The notes beneath the pieces were generated by a model. It saw only the letters and a program-made list of their open reading frames with translations, was not told where the DNA came from and ran no database searches. This document shows positions 33,493-45,631 of a stretch of DNA of 64,000 nt, in pieces (position 1 is the first letter of the stretch; each line of letters opens with the position of its first letter). Origin of the DNA: Liriodendron chinense (Eukaryota; Streptophyta; Magnoliopsida; Magnoliales; Magnoliaceae); assembly GCA_003013855.2 (NCBI GenBank), contig ML058548.1, forward strand, positions 2,232,001 to 2,296,000, in the 5' to 3' direction. A program made the position numbers and the translations under genes.

Positions 33493-33665
33493 TCACCGCT
33501 CCCCCAATTTAGATGTATTTTCATCACTTAACTATTAAATTAGTGGGCATTGATTGGATGGTTGAGAACAAAGAGTTTAAGATTGTTCAAGCAATTTGAT
33601 CACACGTTAGCCAGTTTACTTTAAGTTAGTGCATGTCATGTGTACACTATGCTAGGTACCTGGTA

Positions 33666-33881
33666 ACTAGCAAACCTAGGTCTTGCCTGCTAGCGCCGTT
33701 GGAAGACACCTAGGCGTTTCAACAGCAGATCTCAAGTTCGAAATGCTAAGGAGACACACTAACCCCCACTGGTGGGTGGGTGCATCGTGTGACTAATTGT
33801 GTGGGTGCATTGCGCAGCTAACAGGGTGGGTACTTTGTACGACTAACCAAAAAAAAAAAAAAAAACTAGTAAACCAAAGTC
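33666..33881 (+). mobile_element. tRNA-derived SINE with target duplication and empty site
   Basis: The SINE occupies 33683-33864 (182 bp). It has an A-box-like TAGCGCCGTTGG (33691-33702), a B-box-like AGTTCGAAATG (33735-33745) and a terminal A17 run. Flanks ACTAGCAAACCTAGGTC (33666-33682) and ACTAGTAAACCAAAGTC (33865-33881) agree at about 14 of 17. The paralogous segment at about 45495 reads TAGCAAACCTAAGTCACGTG with no insertion and so shows the empty site. RNA polymerase III transcription and LINE-supplied mobilisation are expected for this class. Confidence 0.8.
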
Positions 33882-34630
33882 ATATAAAACTATAACCATT
33901 GAGTCTGAGATCTATGGTCATCTAACACTTAGGGACGCAAAGCAATGGAAATCATTCGGCATTTAACGCCTGCCATCGGTTTTCTGTGAGGACTCACGTT
34001 GGTGTTTATATACCGTCTGATCCATGTATTTGGTTTGCTTTGTTAAATGATAGAATTACTTAAAAAATGACAGTTCTCTAAAATTCTAAGTGAGCTTGTC
34101 CGGCGAATTTTAGGAATTTTTAAAGTTGTCACATGACTGTTGAGAAATCCTACTTTTCAGACACGTCGGAAAGAGAGCCGAGCCACGTAGGTTTCATGAG
34201 ACAGGTTGGACAACACTACCTAGCTCAGTGAGCAGATGAAGTGGGCCAAGGCTGTTAGAGATGAGCAAAGTACATACTTGACCAAACCACCTTAAAAGAG
34301 GTTGAGACCATTTCTAATAGGATTCGCCATTTGTCCCAACCATTGAGGGTTTTTAATTAAAATGGTCTCAAATATTATAGCACATAAAGTTTGACATTAG
34401 AATTTCAAACCATAATTCTTTTAACCCTTTTAGACATTTTTATATTTTTAATTAAATGGTTTTAATTAAAATCATTTAAGTAATTTAATGATTAAATTAC
34501 TTAAAAAAAATTATAGTTCTCTAAAATTCCAACTGGACACGCCATATGAATTTCAGAAATTTTAGGTAAGGAATTTTTGAAGTTGTCACATGATTGTTGA
34601 GACGTCTTAATTGGGACCGTCCTGACAATG

Positions 34631-34866
34631 AAATCGGATTGCGTACGAATTACTCAGTAGGCTTTTTATTGTATCGAGTAAACTCTGCTGGGCCCACCTT
34701 GATCATATGTGATTTATGGATGCAATTCATCCATTTTCATAGATCATTTTAAGGGTTGAGTCCAAAATTGAAGCATATCCAATATACTTTGGTAAAATGG
34801 ATGGATGGTGTGGATTTTTCACAAACATTATTGTGGCCCCACGTAGCTTGTGACCATTAAATCGGA
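34631..34866. mobile_element. Foldback element, GAGTAAACTC subfamily, centre deleted
   Basis: Left AATCGGATTGCGTACG, TTACTCAGTA and GAGTAAACTC. Right ACAAACATTATTGTGGCCCC. Related to 14475-14993 and 46875-47320. Confidence 0.55.
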
Positions 34867-35385
34867 GCCACAGGCCCACCTGAATCACAAATGAAAATAT
34901 TTTTGGATCCTTGGCTTAACATGAGATAACTCTTGGGATGATTTTTAAATAAACATCATGGTGTGCCCCCACAAGTTGTAGACCACTCCCACCCAACTGA
35001 CCATTGAAAAAAATGGAATATTGTAGTGTTTTCAAGATAACACATTGCATGCTTTGGTTGAGGGCCATCTGCATTCCAACCTGTTGTTAGCTCATACAGT
35101 CCTGGATATATAGATGGTAAACACAAATATCAACTGATATTTGATCCAATACTTTCATGGCCCCGAAGAAGCTTTTAACGGTGGGCATTCAATCTCCACT
35201 ATTTCTTGTGATATGGGTCTACCTGAGTTTACTATGGCATGGCATTTAACATTATGAATCGAAATCCTGACCGAGCAGGCTTGAATCAGGCTGACTCGTC
35301 CACAACTCATCAGTATCGTCCTAACTCGCCTGAGTCACACCGAGTCGATCGACCAGATATGTCAGCTTGTAATTCATTTTTCTTG
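34867..35385. mobile_element. Foldback fragments
   Basis: Partial arms (AAACATCATGGTGTGCCCCC near 34950; CCAACCTGTTGTTAGCTCATAC near 35078) followed by the GAGCAGGCTTGAATCAGGCT word shared with 29300. No complete element. Confidence 0.4.
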
Positions 35386-36014
35386 AATTGAATCAAGTTA
35401 TGTACTGCCCACCAGTGATATTAACGTTAAAATCCATTCGGTTCATCATGTGGAGCCATAACCAAAGAATTAGGCCAAAATGGATCTCAGGTGGGCCACA
35501 AAAATTGGAACAATTGGAGAGAATGCCCACCGTAGAAAAAATTGCAATTGTTTTTGGGGCCATTTTTGTGACTATATTTCCATCCAAACCATTCATAAGG
35601 TGCACCCTATCAAGATCAAGGGCGATTCAAATATCAGGCTCATCGACAGGTACGTAGTTCACACTTTAATCAGGGAGTTTAGGTTAAGTTTGGCATTATT
35701 TCCTTCGTTGTGGCCCACTGGAGATTTGGATCAGCTAGAGGTTTTTCGTATTATATACCTATGATAGGCCACACATGATGAACGGTTTGGATTGCACACG
35801 GACATTAGTGTGCCCCAAAATATCTTTATGTGTAGCATGGCACGACGATGCCGGAACATGGCTGCCATTTTTTTATCTGCCAAATATCAGGTTTTTTCAA
35901 TAGAGCTGTCATGCAGGTTCAACATTACATCGAATCCACCATGGAGCTTCCTTGACTCCTCTGCATCTAAACATCGCATCAATATTGGCCATGAAGGTTT
36001 CAATGGTGAGGGTC
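35386..36014. mobile_element. Foldback elements; left half of the copia target
   Basis: A compact copy spans about 35390-35830. From about 35835 to 36014 another foldback copy (CATGAAGGTTTCAATGGTGA) is interrupted by the copia insertion and resumes at 42276. Confidence 0.5.
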
Positions 36015-36853
36015 TATTAAAGGTATTTTAAAAATTACAATAATTTTGTTTACTTGTGTTTTTTGTAGGAGTTTTTTTTAAAGGAAAACCTTTGTCCCAT
36101 ATTAGATAGCAAGGAACAAAAAGGTGTTTATATAGAATTCTTTTTGTATAGTCTTTTGTATAATGCATTACTTTGCACAAGCCCGTATGCGCATGTAAGC
36201 GAGGCGCAACCAATGGGAAATCTGATCCAGAATCATTTCGGCCCGGTGAGCCGGTTTGATTAGAGTTTTGATGAGCCAGGTTTTGCTAAAACTTACAATG
36301 ATTTTTTTACTGTTGGTTTTGTACACGACCATTGGATGTGGCCCACTAATCTTATGACCGTTTCCACTGTGTGAAACGTGCCTGAACTCAAACGGGCACA
36401 TTCCAACGGGCGCCAGTTACATTCCAAACGGGCGTCGATTTTTTATTTAATAGGCATGGCCGTTTCTTAAACGGTAATTTTTTTTAGTTTTATAAAATAG
36501 TCTTTCTTTCAGCCAGAAAAAGACAGACGAAAAAAACCCTAATCCTTTTCTGCAAATCTTCATCTGATCTTGGACAATCGAAGGTGTGGTTCTATTAGTG
36601 ATTTTGTGATCTATTCGATCTGTGCACGCTGGAAAGGTTAATTGTTTGGCGCTGTATTCTAAGGGTACTGCGCTGGAAGCCTTTGCACTGGTCAGAATTG
36701 TCCGAGAGGCCGCGAACTATCTCAAAAGGAGCGACGTCGTCCGTGCCTCGTCCCAACGGAAGATAATATTACTCAGCAATACTTCATCACTGATCAGGTG
36801 TGAGGTTCCAATTCTACTGCTGTTTCTTTAAATTTTTTGCATTGTTTTCAACA
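36015..36853 (+). repeat. 5' LTR of the copia element
   Basis: 839 bp; TATA-like TTTATATAGAA near 36128. It lacks a roughly 57-bp segment present in the right LTR (about 41595-41655). Confidence 0.85.
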
Positions 36854-36865
36854 ATTTTGAGATAT

Positions 36866-37768
36866 ATGGCCCCTGTGGGAAGTGCTCCAGCCGATAGCAA
36901 ACCAATTGGTCCAGATACCTTTGATGGACAACATTATAAGAGATGGAGGTAGAAAATATTATTCTACCTCACGACCCTTCATGTGGCCTATGTTATTAAA
37001 CAAGAAAGACCAAAGGATCTGAACGAACCTGAATTATCTGCTGTCTGTCAGAAGTGGGATGATGATGATTATCTCTGCAAAAATTACATCATCAATGCAG
37101 TGTTCAATCAACTCTGTGATGTGTTCTGTGATCTTATAACCTCTACCGAAATATGGACTTCCCTGGAAAAGAAATACAAGACATAGGAAGCAAGTGTGAA
37201 GAAATATGCTGTTAGTCAGTATTTTAAATACTAAATAGTAGATGATACATCTGTAGTAAAACAAGAAAATGAGTTTAATCTGATAGCCTACGAAATTATA
37301 TATGAGGGAATTAAATTGGATGATTTATTCTAGGTTGCAGCCACAGCCGTGATAGAAAAACTGCCTGCAACTTGGAGAGATTTTAAAATTTTCCTTCATC
37401 ACAAAACTAAAGAGCTTTCGATGAAAAATCTCCTTGTACATCTGCGTATTGAAGAACAAGCCAGACTGCAGGACAAAAATGAAGAATCGAATGAGGAAGC
37501 TTCTAAAGTTAATCTGGTGAATGATAAGGTCCAGCCAAAGGGAAAACCCTCTAACCTGAAACCGAATCAAACCAGTCAGTTTAAAAAGAAGTTCAAGCCC
37601 AAGTCTAAGAACAACAATAACAATGATAAAAATAAGAAATCTGGAGGAAATCAGAACAAAACTTCTGGTTGCAATGTATGTGGCAAATCAGGTCATTTTG
37701 CAAGAGTGTCGCCATCGTCAAAGAAGGCATCACCTACACCTCAAGCAAACGTGACCAAAGAACCTTAA
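36866..37768 (+). pseudogene. Copia gag (capsid and nucleocapsid)
   Basis: The frame starts with ATG only 12 bases after the LTR (MAPVGSAPADSKPIGPDTF). It follows a normal copia capsid layout with the KLPATWRDFK and LSMKNLLVHLRIEEQAR blocks near 37360-37470. A lysine- and asparagine-rich linker leads to a zinc-knuckle start, CNVCGKSGHFAR (near 37670). The final cysteine of the knuckle is lost to a frameshift just after it. In-frame stops occur at 36950, 37184, 37232, 37331 and 37766. Cannot encode a functional capsid. Confidence 0.85.
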
Positions 37769-39030
37769 ATTGTAGCGATGGTTACGGAGATTAACGCTGT
37801 TCGCATGGAACCGTGTGATGGTTGGTGGATCGACACGGGTGCTAACACACACGTGTGTTTCGACCGTCGCTGGTTCAAAACATATGAGGAGGTATCTTAT
37901 AGACAAGTTTAGATAGAAAATACAGTTACTGCGAATGTTGTCGGTTGTGGAAAGGTGGAACTTCTGTTTACCTTAGGGAAGGCTATTATATTAGCCAATG
38001 TGTTGTATGTTCTAGAAATGCGCAAGAACTTGGTCTGGGCTACCTTTTGAACAATGCTAAGTTGAAACAGGTTTATGAGTCTGATCATATTGTAATAACT
38101 AAGAACGGTTCATTCGTGAGTAAGGGTTATGCAGATAATAATTATAGGATGTTTAAATTAAATATTGAAATGAATAAACATGCATCTACTTATATGGTGT
38201 GTTCTATTTCTTTGTGGCATGGTATATTAGGGCATATAAATGCTAAATCTATAAAGAATTTAGTCACTTCTGGTATTATACCTCATTTAGAAAATAATGA
38301 ATTTGGAAAGTGTGAATCTTGTTCACAATCTAAGATAACTAGAAAACATTTTCCTGGGGTGGAAAGAAATTCTGAATTATTAGGTCTAATTCATTCTGAT
38401 ATATGTAACCTGAAAGAAACTCTTACTAGAGGTGGTAAGAAATATTTCATTATGTTCATTGATGATCATTTCAAATATGCATATGTATATCTGTTAAGAT
38501 CTAAAGATGAAGCACTTTCTAAATTTATTATTTTTAAAAATGAAGTAGAAAATCAACTAGACAGAAAAATCATAATTTTAAAAAGTGATAGAGGTGGCGA
38601 ATACACTTCTAATGAATTTGATAATTTTTGTGAATCTAATGACATTATTCATAAAGTAATTGCTCCTTATTCTCCCTAACAAAATGGGATTGCAGAGCAC
38701 AAAAATAGAACCCTTATCAATATGGTGAATGCTATGCTTTTGAGTTATAGGATTCCTTCAAGTATTTGAGGAGAAGCTTTATATTCTGCTTGTTATATCT
38801 TTAATAGAGTACCTACAACTAAATCTAAAATAATTCCTTATGAACTATAGAATGGTAGAAAACCAAATGTTAATTATTTTAGAATATGGGGTTGTCTTGC
38901 CTATGTAAGGCTTACTGATCTCAAGAGGCCTAAGTTAGGATAAAGAACTTTTAGGTGTGTACTTGTAGGGTATGCATCTCATAGTAAAGCTTATAAATTC
39001 ATAGATATCAGTGAGAATATAATTATTGAG
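37769..39030 (+). pseudogene. Copia protease and integrase
   Basis: The protease signature [12 protein letters not shown] lies near 37820-37860 in the gag frame. A frameshift near 38035 leads into the integrase frame. There the pre-integrase zinc finger (LWHGILGHIN then CESCSQSKI, about 38210-38340) and the catalytic acidic residues can be seen: D in LIHSDICN (38390), D in LKSDRGGEY (38580) and E in GIAEHKNRTL (38690). Stops interrupt it at 37910, 38677, 38767, 38848 and 38941. All catalytic codons seen are intact, so decay affected the frame rather than the active site. Confidence 0.85.
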
Positions 39031-40803
39031 TCTAGAGAGGCAGAGTTTCATGAAAATATATTTCCTTATAAACTAAAAAACAGTGGGGGTCAATCAAGTG
39101 GGGGTTCCTCCTCTGTTAATATAGATGAAACCTCTAACTCTCATCCAGTAGAGTTAGAAGAATTTGAATCAGAATCAGAAATTAGGAGAAGTAAACGGCT
39201 TGGGATTGCTAAGGATTATGGTCTTAATTTTCATGTGTTTTTAGCACAACTAGAAGGTGACTCAGTGACTTTGAAGGAGGCTTTGTCTTCACACGATGCT
39301 ATCTTTTGGAAAGAAGCAGTTACTGATGAAATATATTCGATTAAAACTAATAACACATGGAAATTAGTTGACCTACTCCCTGGGGCAAAAGCCTTAGGTT
39401 GTAAATGGATATTTAAAAGGAAACGTAGAGCAAACGGTTCAATTGAAAAATATAAGGCTAGGTTGGTAGCCAAAGGTTTTAAACAAAGGGAAGGGATTGA
39501 TAATTTTGATATATATTTCCTTGTATCTAAGATGACATCTATACTTATTTTGATTGCCATAGTTTCGATTAATAACCTTCTAATTCACCAAATGGATGTT
39601 AAGACTGCCTTCTTAAATGGTGAATTGGAAGAAAAAATATATATGGAGCAACTGGAATATTTTATTGTACTAGGATAAGAAAACAAAGTATGTAGACTTT
39701 TAAAGTCTTTATATGGTTTAAAACAAGCTTTAAGGAAGTGGCGTAAAAAATTCGACTATGTTATGATGTCAAATAGTTTTGTGTATAATGAGGGTGAGAG
39801 ATGCCTTTATTCTAAGGTGTCAGACAATTCTATTGTTTTGGTGTGCTTGTACGTGGATGATCTTTTGATCTTTGGTACAAACTTAAATACTATTCGTAAA
39901 ACAAATGTGTTTTTATCTTCTCATTTTGACATGAAAGACCTAGGTAAAGCTTATGTCATTTTAGGAATTAAGATTATTCGAAATGATTCTCGTATAATCT
40001 TAACTTAGTCTCATTATATAGAGAAGATTTTAAATAAATATAAATATTATGATTGCAAGCTTGTTTGTACTCCTTTTAACCCTAGTATAAAATTAGAAAA
40101 AAATAATGGTGAAGAAGTATCTCGGGCTGAATATACCAGTGTCATTGGTAGTTTGGCTTATGCTATGAATTGCACAAGACCAGACATAGCCTTTACAGTG
40201 AGCAAACTAAGTAGATATTCCAGTTATCTAAGTTACATGCATTGGAATGCTATATATAAGGTCTTTAAGAATCTTAAAAGGACATGGAATTATAGTATTC
40301 AATACCAGAGATACTCAGCTGTAATTGAAGGATATAGTCATGCAGATTGGAATTTAAGTGTAAATGATTTCAAATCTACAAGTGGCTATATCTTTACTTT
40401 GGCAGGTGGAGCGGTTTCGTGGAAATCTAAAAAATAAACACGCATTGCTCATTCCACTATGGAATCTGAACTAGTAGTTTTGGCAGAAGCAGGTGAGGAG
40501 GTAGAATGTATTAAAACATTATTAATTAATATTCCTTTTTGGGTAAAACCGGTACCTCCCATATCCATTCATTGTGATAGCATGATTGCCATAGGAAGAG
40601 CCAATAACAAATGCTATAATGGTAAATCCAGACAAGTCCGTCTAAAGCATGGTTGTGTGAGACAACTATTGAAAAATGGAGTAATAACTCTAGACTTCCT
40701 TAGATTCACTGAGAACATAGCGGATCCATTAACAAAAGGTCTAGCTAGAGAGAAAGTCTGGAAGACATCGATGGAGATAAGATTTAAGCCCATAGAAGAA
40801 TGA
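39031..40803 (+). pseudogene. Copia reverse transcriptase and RNase H
   Basis: Same frame as the integrase. Visible landmarks are SKRLGIAKDYG, CKWIFKRKRRANGSIEKYKA (39400), HQMDVKTAFLNGELEE (39590), the YVDD active site in CLYVDDLLIFG (39850), PDIAFTVSKLSRYSS (40190), HADWN...STSGYIFTLAGG (40340) and HSTMESELVVLAEAGEE (40450). Stops occur at 39676, 40006 and 40435. The normal terminator is TGA at 40801-40803. It is inactive as written. Confidence 0.9.
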
Positions 40804-41374
40804 ATCACTGAAAATAGTAACCCAACCTATGAACTGGAGATCCCAAGAATTATGTTCAACGGGAAAAATAAGTTTTCATGTGATTCCTGGAAGAAAGCAT
40901 TACAAAATTTAGGAGAAATTTTTTTATTTCTCAAAGTCCCTCTCTATGGTGTAAGTAATGTAAATTTCTGTGACGTGTTAAGGATGAGTAAATTCCTTGA
41001 TGAATTTATAGCCTTTAAGGTGGGGTGATAATTGTTACAAAGACACCCTTGATAAATTCACCTATAGAGAGTGTGGAAGTGGGGCTGCTTTCTATGAGAA
41101 TGGGCTAATTCTCTAGAGCGCTTATAAATTTAGGATATTGCACATGGCCGTAAGGTGCAGCTCTAAAACACCATATATTCTTAAAAAACCTACTGTGTGT
41201 GTCTCGTGCACGGTCTACATTAAAGAAATTTAGTTCAAGATTAAATTCATTAATTTCTTGTAGCCTAAACACGTCTCACTAAGTGAGGTTCAAGACTGTA
41301 AGTAACCATCATTTATGCAAAGTAGCTCTTTGCTTTGCCCAAGTTGTGTTGATTTTTGAAAAAAAGTGGGGGAT
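40804..41374 (+). other. Copia 3' untranslated region with polypurine tract
   Basis: Non-coding. GAAAAAAAGTGGGGGAT (41357-41373) directly precedes the right LTR and is the polypurine tract. Confidence 0.75.
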
Positions 41375-42270
41375 TATTAAAGGTATTTAAAAAATTACAA
41401 TAATTTTGTTTACTTGTGTTTTTTCTAGGAGTTTTTTCAAAGGCAAACCTTTGTTCCATATTGGATAGGAATGAGAAAAAAAGGTGTTTATATAGAATCC
41501 TTTTTGTATAGTCTTTTGTATAGTGCATTACTATGCATAAGCTCGTATGCTCGCACAGGGGGTGCAACCAGTGGAAAAACTAATCCAGAATCCTTTAATC
41601 GGGTGTGTGCACACATGCACACCCACGTATACTAGCCCGCATGGGGAGGTGCTTTCAGCCCGGTGGGTCGGTTTGATTAGAGTCTTGATGAGCCAGGTTT
41701 TGCTAAAACTTACAATGATTTTTTACCGTTGGTTTTATACGTGACCGTTGGATATGGCCCACTAATCTTATGACCGTTTCCACTGTGTGAAACGTGCCTG
41801 AACTCGAACATGCACATTCCAACGAGTGCCGGTTACATTCCAAATGGGCGTCGATTTTTTCTTTAATAGGCATGTCCATTTCTTAAACGATAAATTTTTT
41901 TTTAGTTTTATAAAATGGTCTTTCTTTCAGTCAGAAAAAGACAGACGAAAAAAACCCTAATCTTTTTCCGCAAATCTTCATCTGATCTTGGACAATCGAA
42001 GGTGTGGTCCTATTGGTGATTTTGGGATCTATTCGGTCTGTGCACGTCGGAAAGGTCAATTGTTGGACGTTGTATCCTGAAGGTAACACGCCAGAAGCCT
42101 CTGCACCGGTCAGAATTGTCCAAGGGGGTGCGAACTATCTCAAAAAGAGCGACGTCATCCGCGCCTCGTCCCAACGGAAGATAATATTACTCAGTAATAC
42201 TTCATCACTGATCAGGTATGAGGTTTCGATTTTACTGTTGTTTCTTTAAATTTTTGCATTGTTTTCAACA
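41375..42270 (+). repeat. 3' LTR of the copia element
   Basis: 896 bp, ending GTTTTCAACA. It contains GTGTGTGCACACATGCACAC (about 41604), absent from the left LTR. Confidence 0.85.
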
Positions 42271-42275
42271 GGGTT

Positions 42276-42776
42276 TACATCTGCATTGTTTCCTGTGATA
42301 TGCGGCTCACTTGAGTTTTGGATCTCCATCATGTTTGAGCTTATATCCTAAAATGAGCTTACGAAACATATAGAGTAGATATAACACAAAATTATGATAG
42401 GCCCCACAGATGTTTTAAGTTAAGGGGAACCCTATATCCTCGGTTTGAAGGCAAGGTGCTTCCTTCTTAAGATGATCACCACACTTGTACGACCAAAATG
42501 AATGGTAACAATATCTCTTCATGTTGGATGATGGGAGAATTGTGTAGCATTTGGTCATTACGAATGGACCCCACTCTCAAGATGATGGAGCCCAATCCAC
42601 GCATACCTTATCTTGCCACGTTTGTCATTAAAGATGTTAGGATCATCATGGACCCCACTCTCACATAGCTGGAAATCAAGGACATCAGTTCAACTAAAAT
42701 AATATTAATGGTATGACTAAAATCGGTTTAGTTTTATGGTTATGGGTTTCGTATAATCTAGCCCAATTGCATGTGT

Positions 42777-42777
<1 letters not shown>
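42276..42777. mobile_element. Right half of the foldback element split by copia
   Basis: TGTTTCCTGTGATATGCGGC to AATTATGATAGGCCCCACAG (42276-42415) completes the copy that ends at 36014. The remainder to 42777 is unassigned. Confidence 0.55.

Positions 42778-42840
<63 letters not shown>
42778..42840. repeat. (TA)n microsatellite
   Basis: About 31 uninterrupted units. Confidence 0.95.
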
Positions 42841-42842
<2 letters not shown>

Positions 42843-43445
42843 TACTATGAGGTCGACCTCATGGGAAGTTCCCATGACTTCCCATGAGGTGAACTTCCCA
42901 TGAGGTCGAGCTGTGTGGGCCCCGCTGTGGTGTGTGTCAAACATTTGCCCCATCAGTTAGATGCATCATTATATGGTGGGCCACGGTCTTAAAAATCAGG
43001 TCAATCCATAACTTAGGTGGGCCACACCACATACAGCAGTTGAGAGGGGCTACCCACCCATTAAAACCTTCATGATCATTTATTGGGGCCATCGAGATGT
43101 GGTTAAAAAATCCAGCCCATCCATTGTGTGTGTCCCACTTGGATGAGGGGTCATAAAAAGTTTCAGATGCATCGAAAACTCAGGTGGGCCCCACCAAGTG
43201 CTTTTAGATGTTTTAGGCATGTCTTCACATGGTTTTGGATGGTATGGCCCACCTGAGCTTTGTATACGAATGATTTTTGGGATATCCCCAAACCTAAAGG
43301 GGACCCATCAAATACATGATTTTGATGTCCCACACACATCAAAATATATATACAAAGGCCCACCATGGGCATACCTTGATGTGTATGTTAGATCTACGCT
43401 GTCCATCCACATTTTCAGGTAATGTTTAGGTGGGCCATATTAAAA
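42841..43445. mobile_element. Second foldback family, copy 1
   Basis: Begins with a stack of small palindromes (ATGAGGTCGACCTCAT, CATGGGAAGTTCCCATG). It continues GTGGGCCCCGCTGTGGTGTG, CATCAGTTAGATGCATC and CCCACCCATTAAAACCTTC. It is colinear with 54395-54690 but distinct from the GGAGCGGATT family. The right portion (CACCATGGGCATACCTTGAT) is separate. Confidence 0.5.
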
Positions 43446-43719
43446 AATCAGATAGATCCAAATTTTAAGTGGACTACTCGACATGAAACAATGAGGGTTA
43501 AACATTCAGGGTTTGGTTTCACGGTTTGGTTATGTGGTTTGGTTCCACCGTACAGGTCCGGTTTAGTTATGTAGAACCCTAAACTGAAAATTGAACCGAA
43601 TTAATCAGTTTTTTATTTTCGAAATCGAAATCAATGTGCTTCAGAACTGGACTAAACCAAGCTAATCGTTCCAGTCTAGTTTACCAATTCCACCATTCCG
43701 TGTGCACCCTACGTCTATG
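43446..43719. other. No feature recognised
   Basis: A GGTTTGGTT/AACCAAACC-rich stretch of both orientations near 43510-43680, possibly another MITE body; no ends found. Confidence 0.3.
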
Positions 43720-43985
43720 TGACCCTATGAAAAGGTTGGGTGACAAATAAACATCACAGTGGGCCCTAGAAAGATTTTAACAGTTGGAGTCATCATCACC
43801 GTTGCGTCCTGTGGTCCACATGAGCCTTGGATCTGCCTATTTTTGTGATAATATCTTAAAATGCTCTAAAAAATGGATTAACAGCTTGGATAAACCGGTA
43901 CATCACGGTGGGCCCCCACAGCCCCTGGACCTATTTCAATCTAGGCGGGGGCAGGACCTAATCTGCTTCCAATTGTTTCAACTGA
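43720..43985. mobile_element. Right half of a foldback element
   Basis: Matches 30590-30845, including CAGGACCTAATCTGCTTCC at the right end. Confidence 0.6.
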
Positions 43986-44710
43986 TCCACAAGTTAATCC
44001 ATTATTTTAATATAATCATTTCTTCATAAACTATCTAAGAGCGTACCCCACTATTTGGACGGTTTCATTTGCATTAGTTATATTCCACGCATGCAATTTC
44101 TCGAAGTGCGTGTGTATGAACAGTAGACTCTAGCAGAGCATCAAAGCTTTTTCGACGCTGGCGCATCAGGGCACTATTCATGTTCTGGCGCACCACACGT
44201 AGTTGTTGGTTGGTTGCCCATGCGTTCTCTCTCCCGCCTCAAAAACTCCGGAGAGTTATTTGATGCTCTGGCAGAGTATCATGATTCATACGCAGGAATT
44301 CTGAAACTATACACGTATGACACACATGATCTCAAATAAAACCGTCCAAACTGTGGAACACACACTTTATATTACTGAAATTACAAAAATAAGATTGGTT
44401 GTTAAATCCTGATCTCTGATTTCTGAAGATTTGTTTCTTGAAATAGGACCATTGGCTTATTTCATTCTGAACCATTCAATAAGTGTCCAACAATCCAATA
44501 CTCATATCATCTAAAATTAGCCTAATTTTTTGCATAATGGTACATCCAAACTGTATCCATAATGTGGACATCTTAATTTGAATTAATTGCATGACAAGTA
44601 TGCCATTTCTTTGAATCATTTTTAAGTGCATGCGTATCATCAATCACAGTCGGCAAGAGCATTAAAATTTTATACCAACCCTCCCTTTTTATTTCTTTTT
44701 TTTAAAAGAG

Positions 44711-45235
44711 CGGATTAGGTACGTCCCCGGCCTCACCAAAGACAGTGCGGCCCTTATTATGGGGCCCACATTGATGCATGTATTTTATATCCACACTGCT
44801 CATCTGTTTTTCTAGATCATTTTAGGTATAAGTAGAAAAATGAATCAGATCTAAAACTTGGAGGAATCATACTATAAGAAAGATTGGTGAATGAAAGTTT
44901 CACCATTAAAACTTTCCTAAGGCCCACTGTAATGTTTCCATAATTTTATTTTCCATCCAACCTGTTTATAAGGTTAAATAAACTGGATGAAGGCAAAAAT
45001 AAATATCAGCTTGATCCAAAAATTTTGTGGCCCATAATAAGTTGTTAATGATCGACCACTGCATTTTTCTATGGTATGGTCTACCTGAATTTGGATCTGG
45101 TTCATTTTTTGGATCATGAACTAAAATGACCTGATAAAACAGATGGACGACGTGGATATAGAATAAATGCACTATGGTAGGCCCCGAAGTAAGGGCCGCA
45201 CCATGTTGGGTAAGGCCTAGGCCGAACCCAATCCG
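44711..45235. mobile_element. Foldback element inside copy B
   Basis: Ends GAGCGGATTAGGTACGTCCC and AACCCAATCCGCTCCC; same position as 32128-32630 in copy A. Confidence 0.65.
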
Positions 45236-45631
45236 CTCCCTTTTTTTCCGGAAAAAGCCTGACCTTTTTCCATTTCGAGAAAAGCTTTGAAACTTCGAAG
45301 GAAGAAAAAGTTTGGTACTGCTGTGCTGAAATCTTTGGTCCAATCTAGATGTATATTGAACAAAAACATTGAGTATTCATCACGTGACTATCAAATTAGT
45401 GGACACTGATTGGACGGTTGACAATGAAAAGGTTGGGATTGTCCAAGCAATGTGATCACAAGTTAGTCAGTTTACACTGACTAACTGGTAAGTAGCAAAC
45501 CTAAGTCACGTGATAGGAACTCCCGTTCTTTGTACCACTGAGTCCAAGATCCATGGTCATCTAAAACTTAGGTACCAAAAGCCATGGAAAACAGTCATTG
45601 GGTAGGGATTCATGGTGGTGTTACTTCCAGT

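Larger units (their letters stand above)
30835..34640 (+). repeat. Segmental duplication, copy A
   Basis: Colinear with about 43970-46880. Shared landmarks in order: AACTATCTAAGAGCGT (30904 and 44029), CACGCATGCAATTTCT (30960 and 44086), AGTTATTTGATGCTCTGG (31673 and 44252), a foldback element at 32128 and 44711, ATGGTCATCTAA (33914 and 45553) and GTGGGCC...TTAGAGATGAGCAAAGT (34255 and 46790). Copy A additionally holds the 32776-33357 repeat and a SINE. Frames here are not supported as genes. Confidence 0.75.
36015..42270 (+). mobile_element. Ty1/copia retrotransposon, full length but decayed
   Basis: LTRs at 36015-36853 and 41375-42270 both begin TATTAAAGG and end GTTTTCAACA. The flanks GGGTC (36010-36014) and GGGTT (42271-42275) agree at 4 of 5. 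The order gag, protease, integrase, reverse transcriptase, RNase H is the copia order. About 13 premature stop codons and at least two frameshifts break the polyprotein, and the LTRs differ at roughly one base in ten over their first 200 bases, so this is an old, dead copy. It splits a foldback element. Clade not assigned. Confidence 0.93.

Noticed and set aside
33683..33864. Possible functional tRNA gene
   Set aside because: A- and B-box-like words are present, but there is no cloverleaf or anticodon arm; the A tail and target duplication show a SINE.
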